A stretch of 64,000 nucleotides of DNA from Artocarpus heterophyllus. Lineage: Eukaryota; Streptophyta; Magnoliopsida; Rosales; Moraceae. This document shows, in pieces, positions 47,581 through 58,127 of this stretch; within the stretch, counting starts at the first letter, position 1, and the number at the start of each line of letters is the position of its first letter. The position numbers were made by a program, and so were the translations under genes. The stretch is from positions 6,470,981-6,534,980 of the forward strand of contig CM046339.1 in the NCBI GenBank assembly GCA_025403435.1, given 5' to 3'. The notes below the pieces were generated by a model. That model did not search any database. It saw nothing but the letters and a program-made list of their open reading frames with translations, and had not been told where the DNA came from.

Positions 47581-49014
47581 TCCCAAGAAAAAATCTCCGC
47601 AAATCTTTTATTTTTCACCCGAGATTCTAAAGGATAAAGTCTCAGTTTTGATTCAAATAACCCAATAGAGAAGATATTTGATCAAAACAAACTTTATCAA
47701 GATAACCTCTAAGAAAATAAATCAATTCACAATAATTCTACAAGTTTATCTTGTTCTAATTTGTCCAAAATTAAAACAACCGATAAACAGACAAGAATTA
47801 TCTGACCGCAATAATTCAACAAGTTTATCTTGAGCTAATTTCTTACAAAATTAATTAAACCGATAGACAGACATGAGTTATTTGATTCTTACAAATTTTA
47901 AACCAATCTGATAAATCTGACATAAGTCACCAATTATTGGAAAAGCACGTCGTGTCGTTACAGGACTTTGTGAGCTAGCAAAGGGGACCAAAATGGACCT
48001 ATAAAGTTCAAGCTCATGATAATTATGAAACCCAATATTCTAGATATACATTTCACAATTATCAACTCCAACGCTACTCCCCTAAAAGCTTGGAGCTGCA
48101 CTCTCGAACTTTATAGAATTACGAAGCTCGTGTAGCTAAGTCTCCATGACATTTCATAGTGTATCGTATCCCCATATGATCATTCATAATCGGCTTAAGG
48201 ACAAGTTCTGTCTTACCTTTCTGATTATTTTTTATCTTACGTTCCATTGTCTCACCATTATAAAACTTACCATCCAAAGATAGTATACCATTCGGTTACA
48301 CCTATGTATCCAAATGGTTGAGCGCTCCAGTTTTTCAATTACAGGACGACGCATATAAGCGGATATCATTACTCCTAAAGAGGAGCTATGAATTCCATAT
48401 CTATGAATAACAAGTCTACGCTATCAAGAGTCAAGCCTCCAACGTACCGGCATGCATACCACTATAGAGATGTGGGAGTCATCCTTTGGCACATCAAAAG
48501 ACACAAGTCGAGACAACGGACCCATTATTCATCTCAGGATTATGATACAATACAAATGACTGTCTAAAGTGAATCGATTTACCGAGACAGAATTATTAAT
48601 CCAAATCAATTCACTTTATGTCCCGATCCAACACATTGTCACCTATGACAATGTGCCAATGTTTCTATTCATGGAGTCCAACTTTGATGGTCAAGACAAA
48701 CCATCTTCCAAAAGGGATATAGACAACATAACAATCTTTACATGAATAAAGCGCCCAACTTTATTCCCTCGATTGCGGATCATATGTTTTAGGCCGTCAC
48801 CTTAAGAATCGTGTCTTCCGCATAATCAGTCATTCATATGCCCAATTCTTAAGGTTTAGACTGACGGTCTCAGACTATTGTTTGCTTATCATTCATTCAA
48901 CAAATATGAACGTAAAGAGGACAAGATTTGGTATAAATGAATAAATTCTTTATTGATAAAAATGTCTCCAAAAACGTATCACATTTTTACTCCTTAGAGC
49001 ATACATGTCTAACA

Positions 49015-50416
49015 CATCCTTTACTAGTTTATTAATTCTGTCAAGGTTAACGTGACCTAATCTAAGGTGCCATAGGTATGTTTCATTATCAGAAGAAATC
49101 TTTGGCTTCTTGGGTTTTGGTTGTTGAACTTTGAACATTTTGGTATTGAGCAGTGATTTTTCGTTGGGCCTTAAAGTGTAAAGCTCATTTTCTAGATGCG
49201 CAGAACAAATATTCAAACCATTTCTAGAAATATTAACATAATAATTATTAAAAGAAACATTAAACATTTGTTCAAACAACATGGAAACAAAAATCAAATT
49301 TCTATGAAAACAAGGAATGTAATAAACATTGTCCAAAATCAAAAACTTATTTCTAAAATAAATTTTAACAACTCCCACTGCTCTTGCCGAAACAACCTCT
49401 CTCGTTTCCACTCTCATCGTTTGTTCCCTATCGACAAGCTCCCTTGAAGAACTAAGCACTTGCAAGGAAAAACAAACATGGTTAGTTGTCCCTGAATGAA
49501 TTATCCAAGGTGAAGTATCATCTTCAACTAGACATGCTTCTAAAATGAGTAAATCTGATTTACCGTTGTTCTTTTCTTCTTTAAGCTCCTGAAGATACTT
49601 CTTGCAGTTTCTCTTCCAATGCCCAACTATGCCGCAGTGGAAACATTTTCCTTTAGGCTTCTTTTGGTTTGAGCTCTTTTTGTTGTTGTTGCTTTTGTTC
49701 TTCTTAGGTTGCCCCCCATTTTTAGACTTACCACTTCCTTCAGTCCTCTTCCTCTTCTTATTCTTTCAAGTAGAAGAGGAGGGTTGAGCTTCTACAACAT
49801 TTGCCTCATCTTCTTTAGTCTTTTCTTTCGAAATAGACTTAAAGGTTTGTAGCTTATTAAGTAACTCAGTCATATTATATTTCAGCTTGTTCATGAAATA
49901 GTTGCTTTTAAACTGAAGGAACGTAGGAGAGAGGGTTTCTAAAATCATCCCCACCTATGTGGCTTTATCTATCACAGCCCCGTTCACCTCGGCCTCATGG
50001 AGATAATTAACCATGTTGAGAACATGTTCTCTGACCGAAATGCCTACCTTCATTTTGGCATTCATTACCGCCTTAATGGCTTCGTGGCGTGCCTTTTCAG
50101 AAGGTTTACCAAACATGTCTTGTAGAGGCTGCATTATCTCATAAGCGGTCTCCATGCTTTCGTGCTTCATCCTAAGCATGTCAGACATGCCAGCTAAAAG
50201 AAAACAGTGGGCCTTATTGTTTGCCTCGATCCAACGATCATATACTTCTCGTACATCACTAGGAGCATTGGCAACAGGCGATGGAGGACATTCTTCCATC
50301 AGGATAAACTTGTAATTTTTGCAAATTAGTACAATGTTCATGTTACTCTTTCACTTGACAAAATTATCTCTGGTTAATTTTTCATTTGAGAGAATAGCGA
50401 TGATTGGATTAGACAT
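49015..50416 (-). pseudogene. Copia element B gag-protease-pre-integrase
   Basis: Gag starts at ATG 50414-50416 (MSNPIIAILSNEKLT). The core includes AYEIMQPLQDMFGK and SVREHVLNMVNYLHEAEVNG. A zinc knuckle CFHCGIVGHWKRNC lies near 49630. The protease motif reads WIIHSGTTNHVC near 49495, with His where the catalytic Asp is expected. Pre-integrase WHLRLGHVNLDRI is at ~49060, broken by A2 at 49014. In-frame stops include a TGA at ~50355 in the NFVKxKSN stretch and a TAG at ~49955 (KATxVGM, where Gln is expected). Confidence 0.9.
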
Positions 50417-52259
50417 TGTTAGTGTAATAAATAAATTAAAAAACATAAATTAAATGGTTGCATAAATATCATAAATATATATTTTGGAATAGTAAACATG
50501 ATGCATGATGCATATGAAAAACACAAAAAAAAATTTTACTAATTCCACAATTATTTAATTTTAATAAATAAAGTGTCACCGTTTGGTAGGTCAAATTATT
50601 TATGAATTGAATTGAGACATTCTCAATTAATAAATATATTCAAAATATCTCATATTTTCTATATTTATTAATAACCGTTTATTTTGGTCAAGATATAATT
50701 AACAATTTAATTATATCTTTATGAGTATAACCCACTATTTCGAATTTTAATAACTTAACTCAAAATTGCCGCCGTAGGGTAGGTCAATTTTGAAATACAT
50801 TATAAAATCCTATCTCTTGGAAGCCAACCTTGTTATTGATTTAAATGGACACCCTCTGAAGGGAGGACGAAATCAAAGCGTCGCGAGGCGCCACTTAAAT
50901 CTTACGGTGTTGTGCTAATAGTGGAGACAATAGGTTATATTGTCATATTACCTTTTTCCACTCATTATTTTATAATGATGTGTTTTATCTTATAAAACAT
51001 CATATGTTTCATAATGCTAGTAAATAAAAACAATTTTTTAATTACTAGGTTATATAGTGTGTTAATAGAATCCTATCCTATTGACACTTAAATATTACTA
51101 GATTTTCTAAAAATCTAGATTTATTATAAATAGTCTAAGCTACCCAACATTAAACAATTTAAAATTAGATAACTTAGAATTAATGTGAATTTTACCAAGT
51201 TTTAACTATTAAAACTAAATTCACATTATTTGGTTGATTAATAAATTAAGATTCTATAAAACCAACCCAATTAATTTAATCTCATTAAATTAATTCTAAC
51301 ACATATTAAATTATTTTATAAATAACTTTCAAAAAATGAAATAATATGCAAGTCTATGCATGTCAGGTTACAATAACTATAAGTGGGCACTTTACTAGAT
51401 GACATATTATAATGTATGAACATGTTATCATAATAATCATATGAAAATAAGGCATGGAAATAAATAATGGATTTTTGACCAGGTCTTTTTGGATAATTAA
51501 AATTACAACCCATAAAATAAAAGAGAAAAAAAAATTACAAAGGTCTTCTTGTAATTTATACATTATTTCCTGCTCCAAAATTGCAGTCTTCATTAGGTGG
51601 TAAACTGCATACAATACTGCTGGGTTATCTTTAAATTTGATAGGCCCAAAATCTCAACTGGGCCAAATGTCCTTCGGGTTACTAAAAGTATTTCAATGGA
51701 CTTCTTCTTCCTCCCCATATATTGTTCCACGCGCAACCGTCGTACCTTTTTTTTTATTAAAAATGCACATTAGGTGCATTTATGAATGCATGTCAAGTGC
51801 CTCTTTTTTCGCCTTTTTTTTTTACATGATCTTTCAAATCTGCAGGTGCATAGAACTCCAACCATTCCTTTTTTTTTTAAAATGATCTTTCCATCTGCAC
51901 GTCTAGTGCATTAAATGCATATTAATGAAGGCAACTCTGGAAGCGTGTGGGTATAGTAGGTGAAGGGGAAAAATAATAATAATAAATAATAACAATAATA
52001 ATAATAATAAATTACAAAAAACCTATACCCTTTTATAGGTTTACACAGATTTGATCTAATCAAACTGAAAATAAAATTATCAATCCAAAAAGACCATATA
52101 ATTAACAACCAAAAATCTATTCATAAATAACCATTCATCACATGAACAAGAATTGCAAAGATACAAAGTGCCCACAAACATGAATCAAGAACATGATATT
52201 ATCAAAATAAAATCATGTTAATTAAAATTATATATGTTATAACCTGCAATGATGCCATT
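50417..52259 (-). other. Element B leader
   Basis: 1.8 kb between 5' LTR and gag. AT-rich, with poly(T)/poly(A) runs and ATA repeats (51965-52010). No conserved ORF seen. The minus-strand sequence beside the LTR is TGGCATCATTGCAGG, a weak primer-binding-site candidate. Confidence 0.6.
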
Positions 52260-54274
52260 TGTTGGAATTAAAATACGCAATCTAGCAGAAGGAACGAATC
52301 GTTGACAAATAAAATTTTTTGCTGAAAACTTTATTCATCGGTAATAGCTATATAATTTTGAATTAATAATAAAAAGCTTTGGGAATTTTTAACAACCTTT
52401 TGAAGACTATCAGGGTATCCTAGCTTTCCTCTTTGACACCACGATCTTCCAATCTAGGCCTCCACACCAATGGAAAGACGAGTGGGCGTCAAACTGTAAG
52501 AATGAATTTTCCTCACACTTTTTTAAATCTACTATGTACTCAACACATGAGATAGCAGACCTTTTTTTTCAAAGAAAAACTCTCAGTTTTCTCTCTAAGT
52601 ATTCTGTAAAAGTTACGTGAATGAAAAAATGTTGAGATAACTGTTATCTCTTCCTTTTTATATCTGAGCCATTAGTAATTTTTCAATTAATTTCAAATTT
52701 GAAATAACTACCATATCAGATATATTTTATATAATTCTTACCTTTTTCCTTTCCTTTTTTTTATTTTATTGTTAATCGAATCACGTTATGTGATTCTTTT
52801 GACTTTTACATACATATATATGTAAACGTTCACGTTTCCCCTTTTTTTAAATTTATTTTTAATATATATATATATAACATGAACTTCATGTTAGCGTGAA
52901 GTTCACTTTTTTTTATTTTAATATATATATATATATATATTAATATATTATAAAATCTTATATATAAAAAGATTTGGTTCAAAACCATATATATATATGC
53001 ATAAATCTAAATTCAAAAATAAATCACATTTATTTAAGAATATAATTTTTAAAAAATAATCAATTAATTAATTAACTAATGCTTAGTTAAATGTGACAAC
53101 ATTTATCACATTAAATTATGTGTCACAGAGAACATATTTCTCTATCATATTAATAATTCAAGTGTGAAATAATTAATTCAGAATTCAATAATTTCAAACT
53201 AAATATGTATAGTTCATTCTATGCATAAATCCAATATAGTGTTACAGAGGTGGTATTGGAAACCTATGGACCTATAACCCAGGCTCCAATAAATTTAATA
53301 ATTAATTAAACTCTTTGATTAATATGTCAAATTTATTAGTTTCGGTGTTATTCCACTAAAAACCTGAAACTAAAAACCTAAAACTAAACTCTTGAGATTA
53401 TGGTTCATAATAAGTGAGTAGTTAATTCATTACTCAAAGAAAATAAGCGAGTAGTCCATTGATATAATCATTACATATAAGTCAGCCCTCCATAAATAGT
53501 TCATAATAAGAGCTAGGTTCAATTTTCGTTTACCTCTCTTATTATATCTTTATCATTGAGTTCCAATAATCCTCTAATGAACAGTTAATTCATAATCTTA
53601 TTATGAACAAGCGCTTTACTGTTCAAACCTCGAATTATCACTCAAGAGAACTATTTTTCTAACTTCCATAGGGAAGGAATGGATTCCATATCTATATAAT
53701 ATTATTCCTAACCATTGATTACATTATGTTTCCAAGATGTTAAGTTATGATCTGTGCTAAAACAAATCTTACCAAGCAAATAAAAAAACATAATGTCATA
53801 AACAGGAGTCTAATAAATACTCAGGATTAAGATTGTCAAATATATGATCATCATAGTGATAAATTTGAATACTCTATTTCTAACGGATGATTATTAGAGA
53901 TTTATAATTTATCTAGTCCAGTCCCATATAATCTTATTATATAAAGTACCTCCAATCTAATATCTCTACATTAATAGTCTGGATAATGACTATTTCATTC
54001 TAAATGCGATTAGACCGTACCTATACTATTTAATTAAAGATCCTAAACTTTAATTAATTATTACGGACTATTTAGATTATTATCTATAAATTTTATCCCA
54101 AGTTATAACACTTATATGCTAAATTTATAGTCACATAAATAATCATGAAATTTTCTTGATGTTTATAAATGTATTCATAATACATATAAGCAACCAAAAT
54201 AATTATCAATGTCATTTTATTTATTTATTATCAATATGTACAATGTCACAACTTTTAGGGCACCAAACCCAACA
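52260..54274 (-). repeat. Element B 5' LTR
   Basis: 2015 bp, TGTTGGAATTAAAATACGC to AAACCCAACA. It has (AT)n runs at 52862-52942 that the 3' LTR lacks, including a short hairpin, GAACTTCATGTTAGCGTGAAGTTC split over 52885-52908. Confidence 0.85.
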
Positions 54275-55648
54275 ATTTCTTCTTTCTAAATACCCCCAAA
54301 CTTATGTTGCACTCCCTTTGTCATTCACATTTATTTGATGTATGTATTTTTTTTGTTTTTGTTTTTTTTCCTCTTTTTTTTTGTTTTGTTTTTTTTTTTG
54401 TTTTTTTGACAATGAATAAACATGAATACATAATCCCTTAATAACATTACTCAAAACTCCAACCAAGAATGAATAATAGGAAAATACATTCCCTTGATAA
54501 GTTCTTCAGAACTCTACCCATCCTCCTGTAATGTCAACTACCTTCAAATAATTTCCTAGACAAACTAGTCATGCTTATGGGTGAGGGACTAAGTAGGATA
54601 AAATTATTCAAAGGCCAGGTTGATTATGTGGGTAATAAAAAAATGGATAATAAGGCTCAACGGGATAATTAGTGATTAAATGATGTCAATGGTAGGCTTG
54701 AGACGCTCAAATGGTCCAAAAATAGCCTAAATCATGTCCTTAATGTTGTGTAACTTAGGATTTCGCATCAAGTGGTTATCAAATAGGTTCTAGCGTTCAT
54801 TTGAGATCAAAAATATCATTCAATCAACATAAACTTCCTCTAAGTATAGAATACTTAGGGGATCAAGGCTTGAGTGCTCAAAGTGCTCAAAGAATCATAG
54901 CATGGCAAACAAATCACAAGAAAAACAAGGATAGACTAATAACAATTTTATCCCCTAAAAGCCATATTCAATTTCAACAATTGTCTTATCATTGGCCTCC
55001 TATGATTTAAGTTAAATAGTGCTCAAATGGCATAACTTTACTATCATAATTACTATTTAATGCAAAGGAAAAAAAAAACCTAAACGAAAAACCTAATTAA
55101 GCCATAATGATTGATTGACACAAACAAAACATAAAGCAACACACCACCCCCCAAACTTAAACAATATATGGTCCTCAATGAAAAAAGAAAACAAAAATGA
55201 GAAAGGAAAGAGTACTCTCTAATCAAAGGTTGTGGCAACCTCTTCCTCCTCATCTTCATGCTCTTCATGATCTTCATTGAAAGCAGAGACTGTGAAAAAG
55301 GTGTCCAAGTTCATGTTCAGATGCATGGCTATGTTGTTCATCGTTTGTACCAGGTTACAAATATGGTTTCAGTTTTTGATTTTTTTTTAGCAAGCTGAGC
55401 GCCTTGATGTCCCCTAAAAACCTAAAATCACCACAAACAAGACTTACATCATGATTAAGTTGCAAATAGACTAAAACTAAAAGAATTAACTAACAAACTA
55501 AATAATATGATGAAAACTAAAATTGAAAAGGATAGAGAGCTTGGGTTGCCTCCCAAAAAGCGCTTGTTTTATAGTCATTAACCTGATTCTCAGAGATGCG
55601 CTCATCAAAGAGCGGCTTTCACCCATAATAAGTGTCAAACAACACTAC

Positions 55649-56820
55649 CTATGGGTCCTGGTTATTGATACTCTCAAGCTTGGTAAGATTTAGAAGTGAT
55701 TCGCAAGTAGCACTAACAACACATGTCTTTAAATGATGTGCTTTAGATGGGAACTTCATTATTGACTCGAGCTTGAACATGGTGAGATGTGATGGTAGTG
55801 ATGTCCATGGCCAACATGAATTAGTTGGTGATCTATTAATTGGAACCATTGATGAGCTCAAATCAACAGTTTTATGTGCTTCTATATCCACCAACGACCC
55901 TTGTGGCTTATCCTCATATAGGAATTCCTTTAACAACTCTTCTATTTGCTTTTCCCTTTCCTTTTGGCTACCCATTAGCATGTTTGTGATTTGATCTTCA
56001 TAAAAGTCATAGTTTTGGATAGACTCCTCTTAATTTAGCAAGTGTAGATCGTTGTTGATCGAGCAAGAGCCCAACTTAACAAATGGTTGAGCTAACACAA
56101 CTTCAAAGGGTTCTTGTTCTTCATCTTGACACTCTATTTCTTCTAGAGGCTCAAATTCTCGAGGTTTCACACAATCATCATTAAACAAAACCACATCTTT
56201 TATCATTTCATGGTCACCACAAGGATTTGATGTTGTAATTTCCTCCTCTAGATGACTCTCTAAAATTGTATTCTTTAAATGGATTTGTTCATCAAGATAT
56301 CGCCTAGAGTTGGAAATTTCATGACTTCCCTCAAGAGTGGCCTTTAGACTATCTAAAGCAACTTCCAAAGCTGTCTTCTCTTCTTGATATTGGCTATAGG
56401 ATTGTTCCATAATATTGGGGTGGATATTCCATGAAAGATTTTGGTGCCTCTTCTAGCAGGAATTATGCCTTGAAGAATTCAAATGCCAATGAAAATTAAA
56501 GGCTACCATATCCTCCAATAAGTAGTAAACTTTATCAACGGTTCTTGAAAAGAAAGAATGACCGTCAGAAACTGCATATTTTTCCAGCATATCTCTAGCT
56601 TCAAAATGCAATCCTTCAATAAATATTTGGAGAAGAGCCTACTTTGGCAGGTTATGATGTGGGTACTGCTCAACCATATCTTTAAATCGCTCCCAAGCTA
56701 CATAAAATGGTTCCATATATTGTTGGGCAAAACTTGCAAGGATATTCTGATGAAACATCATGAAGTTCTTTGGAAAACAAATGACTTAAAGAAAAAAATA
56801 GAACAAATAAAAAAATAATA
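55649..56820 (-). pseudogene. Gypsy gag remnant of element C
   Basis: Minus-strand reading from ~56762 has QQYMEPFYVAWERFKDMVEQ, then PHHNLPK and a TAG where Trp is usual, then ALLQIFIEGLHFEARDMLE and VYYLLEDMVAFNFHW. This is the signature of the retrotransposon gag core of Athila/Tat-type gypsy elements (WERFKDL...CPHHGL...QTFYNGL). After a break, MEQSYSQYQEEKTALEVALD (56410-56030) looks like a coiled coil, followed by acidic sequence. Too broken to be functional. Confidence 0.75.
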
Positions 56821-56881
56821 AAACAATGTTCAAAGTAATCCTAGAGCTAATTGGTATCGATATTAACTAAGTTAAATAACA

Positions 56882-56900
56882 ATCCCCGACAACGGTGCCA
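56882..56900 (-). other. Element C primer-binding site
   Basis: The minus strand reads TGGCACCGTTGTCGGGGAT, close to the TGGCGCCGTTGCCGGGGAT complement of plant Asp-tRNA that Athila/Tat-type elements use. Confidence 0.75.
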
Positions 56901-56905
56901 AAAAC

Positions 56906-58072
56906 TGATTGCAAAAAATCTGCAAGTGCACATAATCGTAGACAAGTAATAGAGAGTGAGTAGAGTATTGTTCCTATGAGGATTGCATTAATCTAGCTAA
57001 GTACCGAAATTGGTTAACTCTAAAATTATTTGAACAATTAAATATAAATAGAAAAATAACAAAACAAAACAAAACAAAATTCACAATGTTACACAAGTCT
57101 CATAGATATTTCTATCTTTTGATGATCTCATGGCATTCAATGATGGTCTAATTTAATTATTGCTTTTCAGCCTCAAATTAAATCACAAATCATGCAAAAG
57201 GTGCACAAACTTTTACAAGCAGTAAGATCAAATTAAACACTCAGTACAGATAATAAATAAACACCAAATTGAATTAAATTAAATAAAAGTAAACATTCAT
57301 AATCTAGCTACATTGTAGCCCTAGAATAGAGAAAATTAGTTCCTAATGAAACTAAAAACAATCCTAAATAATATCTTAAACATGATGAGTGAAAGAAAAG
57401 AACTTTGTTTAGATGCAAAGATGATTTCTGTCTTCGGGTTGCACTGTTCTTCTTCTTTTTGGCAGTGAGTTCTCCCTTCTTTTCTGAAGTTTTTCTCTAT
57501 TAAAATTTGTGCTCCAACCCTTCATAATCTTCTATTTATAGGCTAGGGTTTGAAAGGACAATTTTGGAATGAAATTACACTGAAATTTGAATTGTAATCG
57601 CAATAGCTCTTAGGCTTGATTTTCTGGCGCTTAGGCTTTGTAATGGCGCCTAGACACCAGGATTGTAGTGCCTAGCTGCTACAAAGGCTTTGTAGAGAAT
57701 TTTTTGAACTAGCACCTAGGCGTTATTACTGCTGCCCTAAGGCACCAAGATTGTAGCGTTTAGGTGCTACACTGTTGCTTGGTCTCTTTTACAAAATGGC
57801 GCCTAGGCACTATGCTATTAGGTTTTTGTATGGAGTTTCATCTGCAAGAGCACCTAGGTGCCGATAAGCTGGCGACTAGGCTCTATTTTGTCCCTAAGTC
57901 TAATTTCGCTCATTTTTTGGTCCATTTTGCCCCGCAGTTTACTAATATGCATCTTTTTTCTCAAAATCTACAAAAAAACATAAAACACTATCAAATTCTC
58001 ATAAATTGCTTAAAACTAACAAAAATATTAAGTGAGAATCATCTAATTAATTAGCCTAAAACTAACTTATCA
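56906..58072 (-). repeat. Element C 5' LTR, adjacent to ndhL
   Basis: 1167 bp. It carries the unoccupied counterpart of the CACTA site (~57146-57156) and a CCTAGG palindrome array (57604-57880). Its right end is 55 bp upstream of the ndhL start codon. The LTR is transcribed away from ndhL, so any effect on that gene would be antisense or bidirectional. Confidence 0.85.
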
Positions 58073-58127
58073 GAAACTAAACTGATAAAAAAGATAAAGG
58101 AACACACAACTGCTGAAAAGCTCCAAA

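Larger units (their letters stand above)
39353..49014 (-). mobile_element. Full-length Copia family A element A2
   Basis: 9.66 kb. LTRs are 2030 and 2031 bp with ends TGTTGGAAAC/ATGTCTAACA. The flanks are CATCG (39348-39352) and CATCC (49015-49019), an almost perfect duplication. Primer-binding site, polypurine tract and a whole gag-protease-integrase-RT-RNase H region are present, but stops and frameshifts interrupt it. Domain order and gag start look Tork/Angela-like. It lies inside the pre-integrase region of Copia B, so it is younger than B. Confidence 0.95.
46984..49014 (-). repeat. A2 5' LTR
   Basis: 2031 bp, matching the 3' LTR closely by eye. The palindrome array at 47501-47580 (TCGGCAGGCCGA on the plus strand) is upstream of the promoter-like boxes in the element's sense direction. 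Confidence 0.95.
29353..54274 (-). mobile_element. Copia element B, gutted by nested insertions
   Basis: It has LTR pieces at 29353-31565 and 52260-54274. Coding remnants are at 38019-39352 (integrase to RT start) and 49015-50416 (gag-protease to pre-integrase). The pentamers ATTTT/ATTTC flank it. RT, RNase H, the polypurine tract and the last ~470 bp of the 3' LTR are missing, replaced by 31566-38018. Family A element A2 split its coding region at 39352/49015. Lineage within Copia not assigned. Confidence 0.85.
54275..56905 (-). other. Element C internal 5' part
   Basis: It contains the gag remnant and AT-rich spacer. Two further polypurine-like tracts (ATAAGTTTGGGGGTATTTA at ~54284-54302 and GTTTAAGTTTGGGGGGTGG at ~55146-55164, minus strand) resemble the one at the 3' LTR. 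No protease, RT or integrase is seen. Confidence 0.7.
26991..58072 (-). mobile_element. Gypsy-type gag-only LTR element C, expanded by nested insertions
   Basis: The 3' LTR is 26991-28819 and the 5' LTR 56906-58072. Near-identical flanking pentamers are AAAAC and GAAAC. Its own internal DNA is only 28820-29352 plus 54275-56905 (~3.2 kb). The rest is Copia element B and what landed in it. The primer-binding site resembles the complement of Asp-tRNA. A gag region is visible but no protease, RT or integrase, so it was a non-autonomous, Athila/Tat-like element depending on proteins supplied in trans (inference). Confidence 0.85.

Noticed and set aside
54801..55010. 69-aa plus-strand ORF in element C
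   Set aside because: Antisense to the gag region of the element, with no domain and no second copy for comparison.
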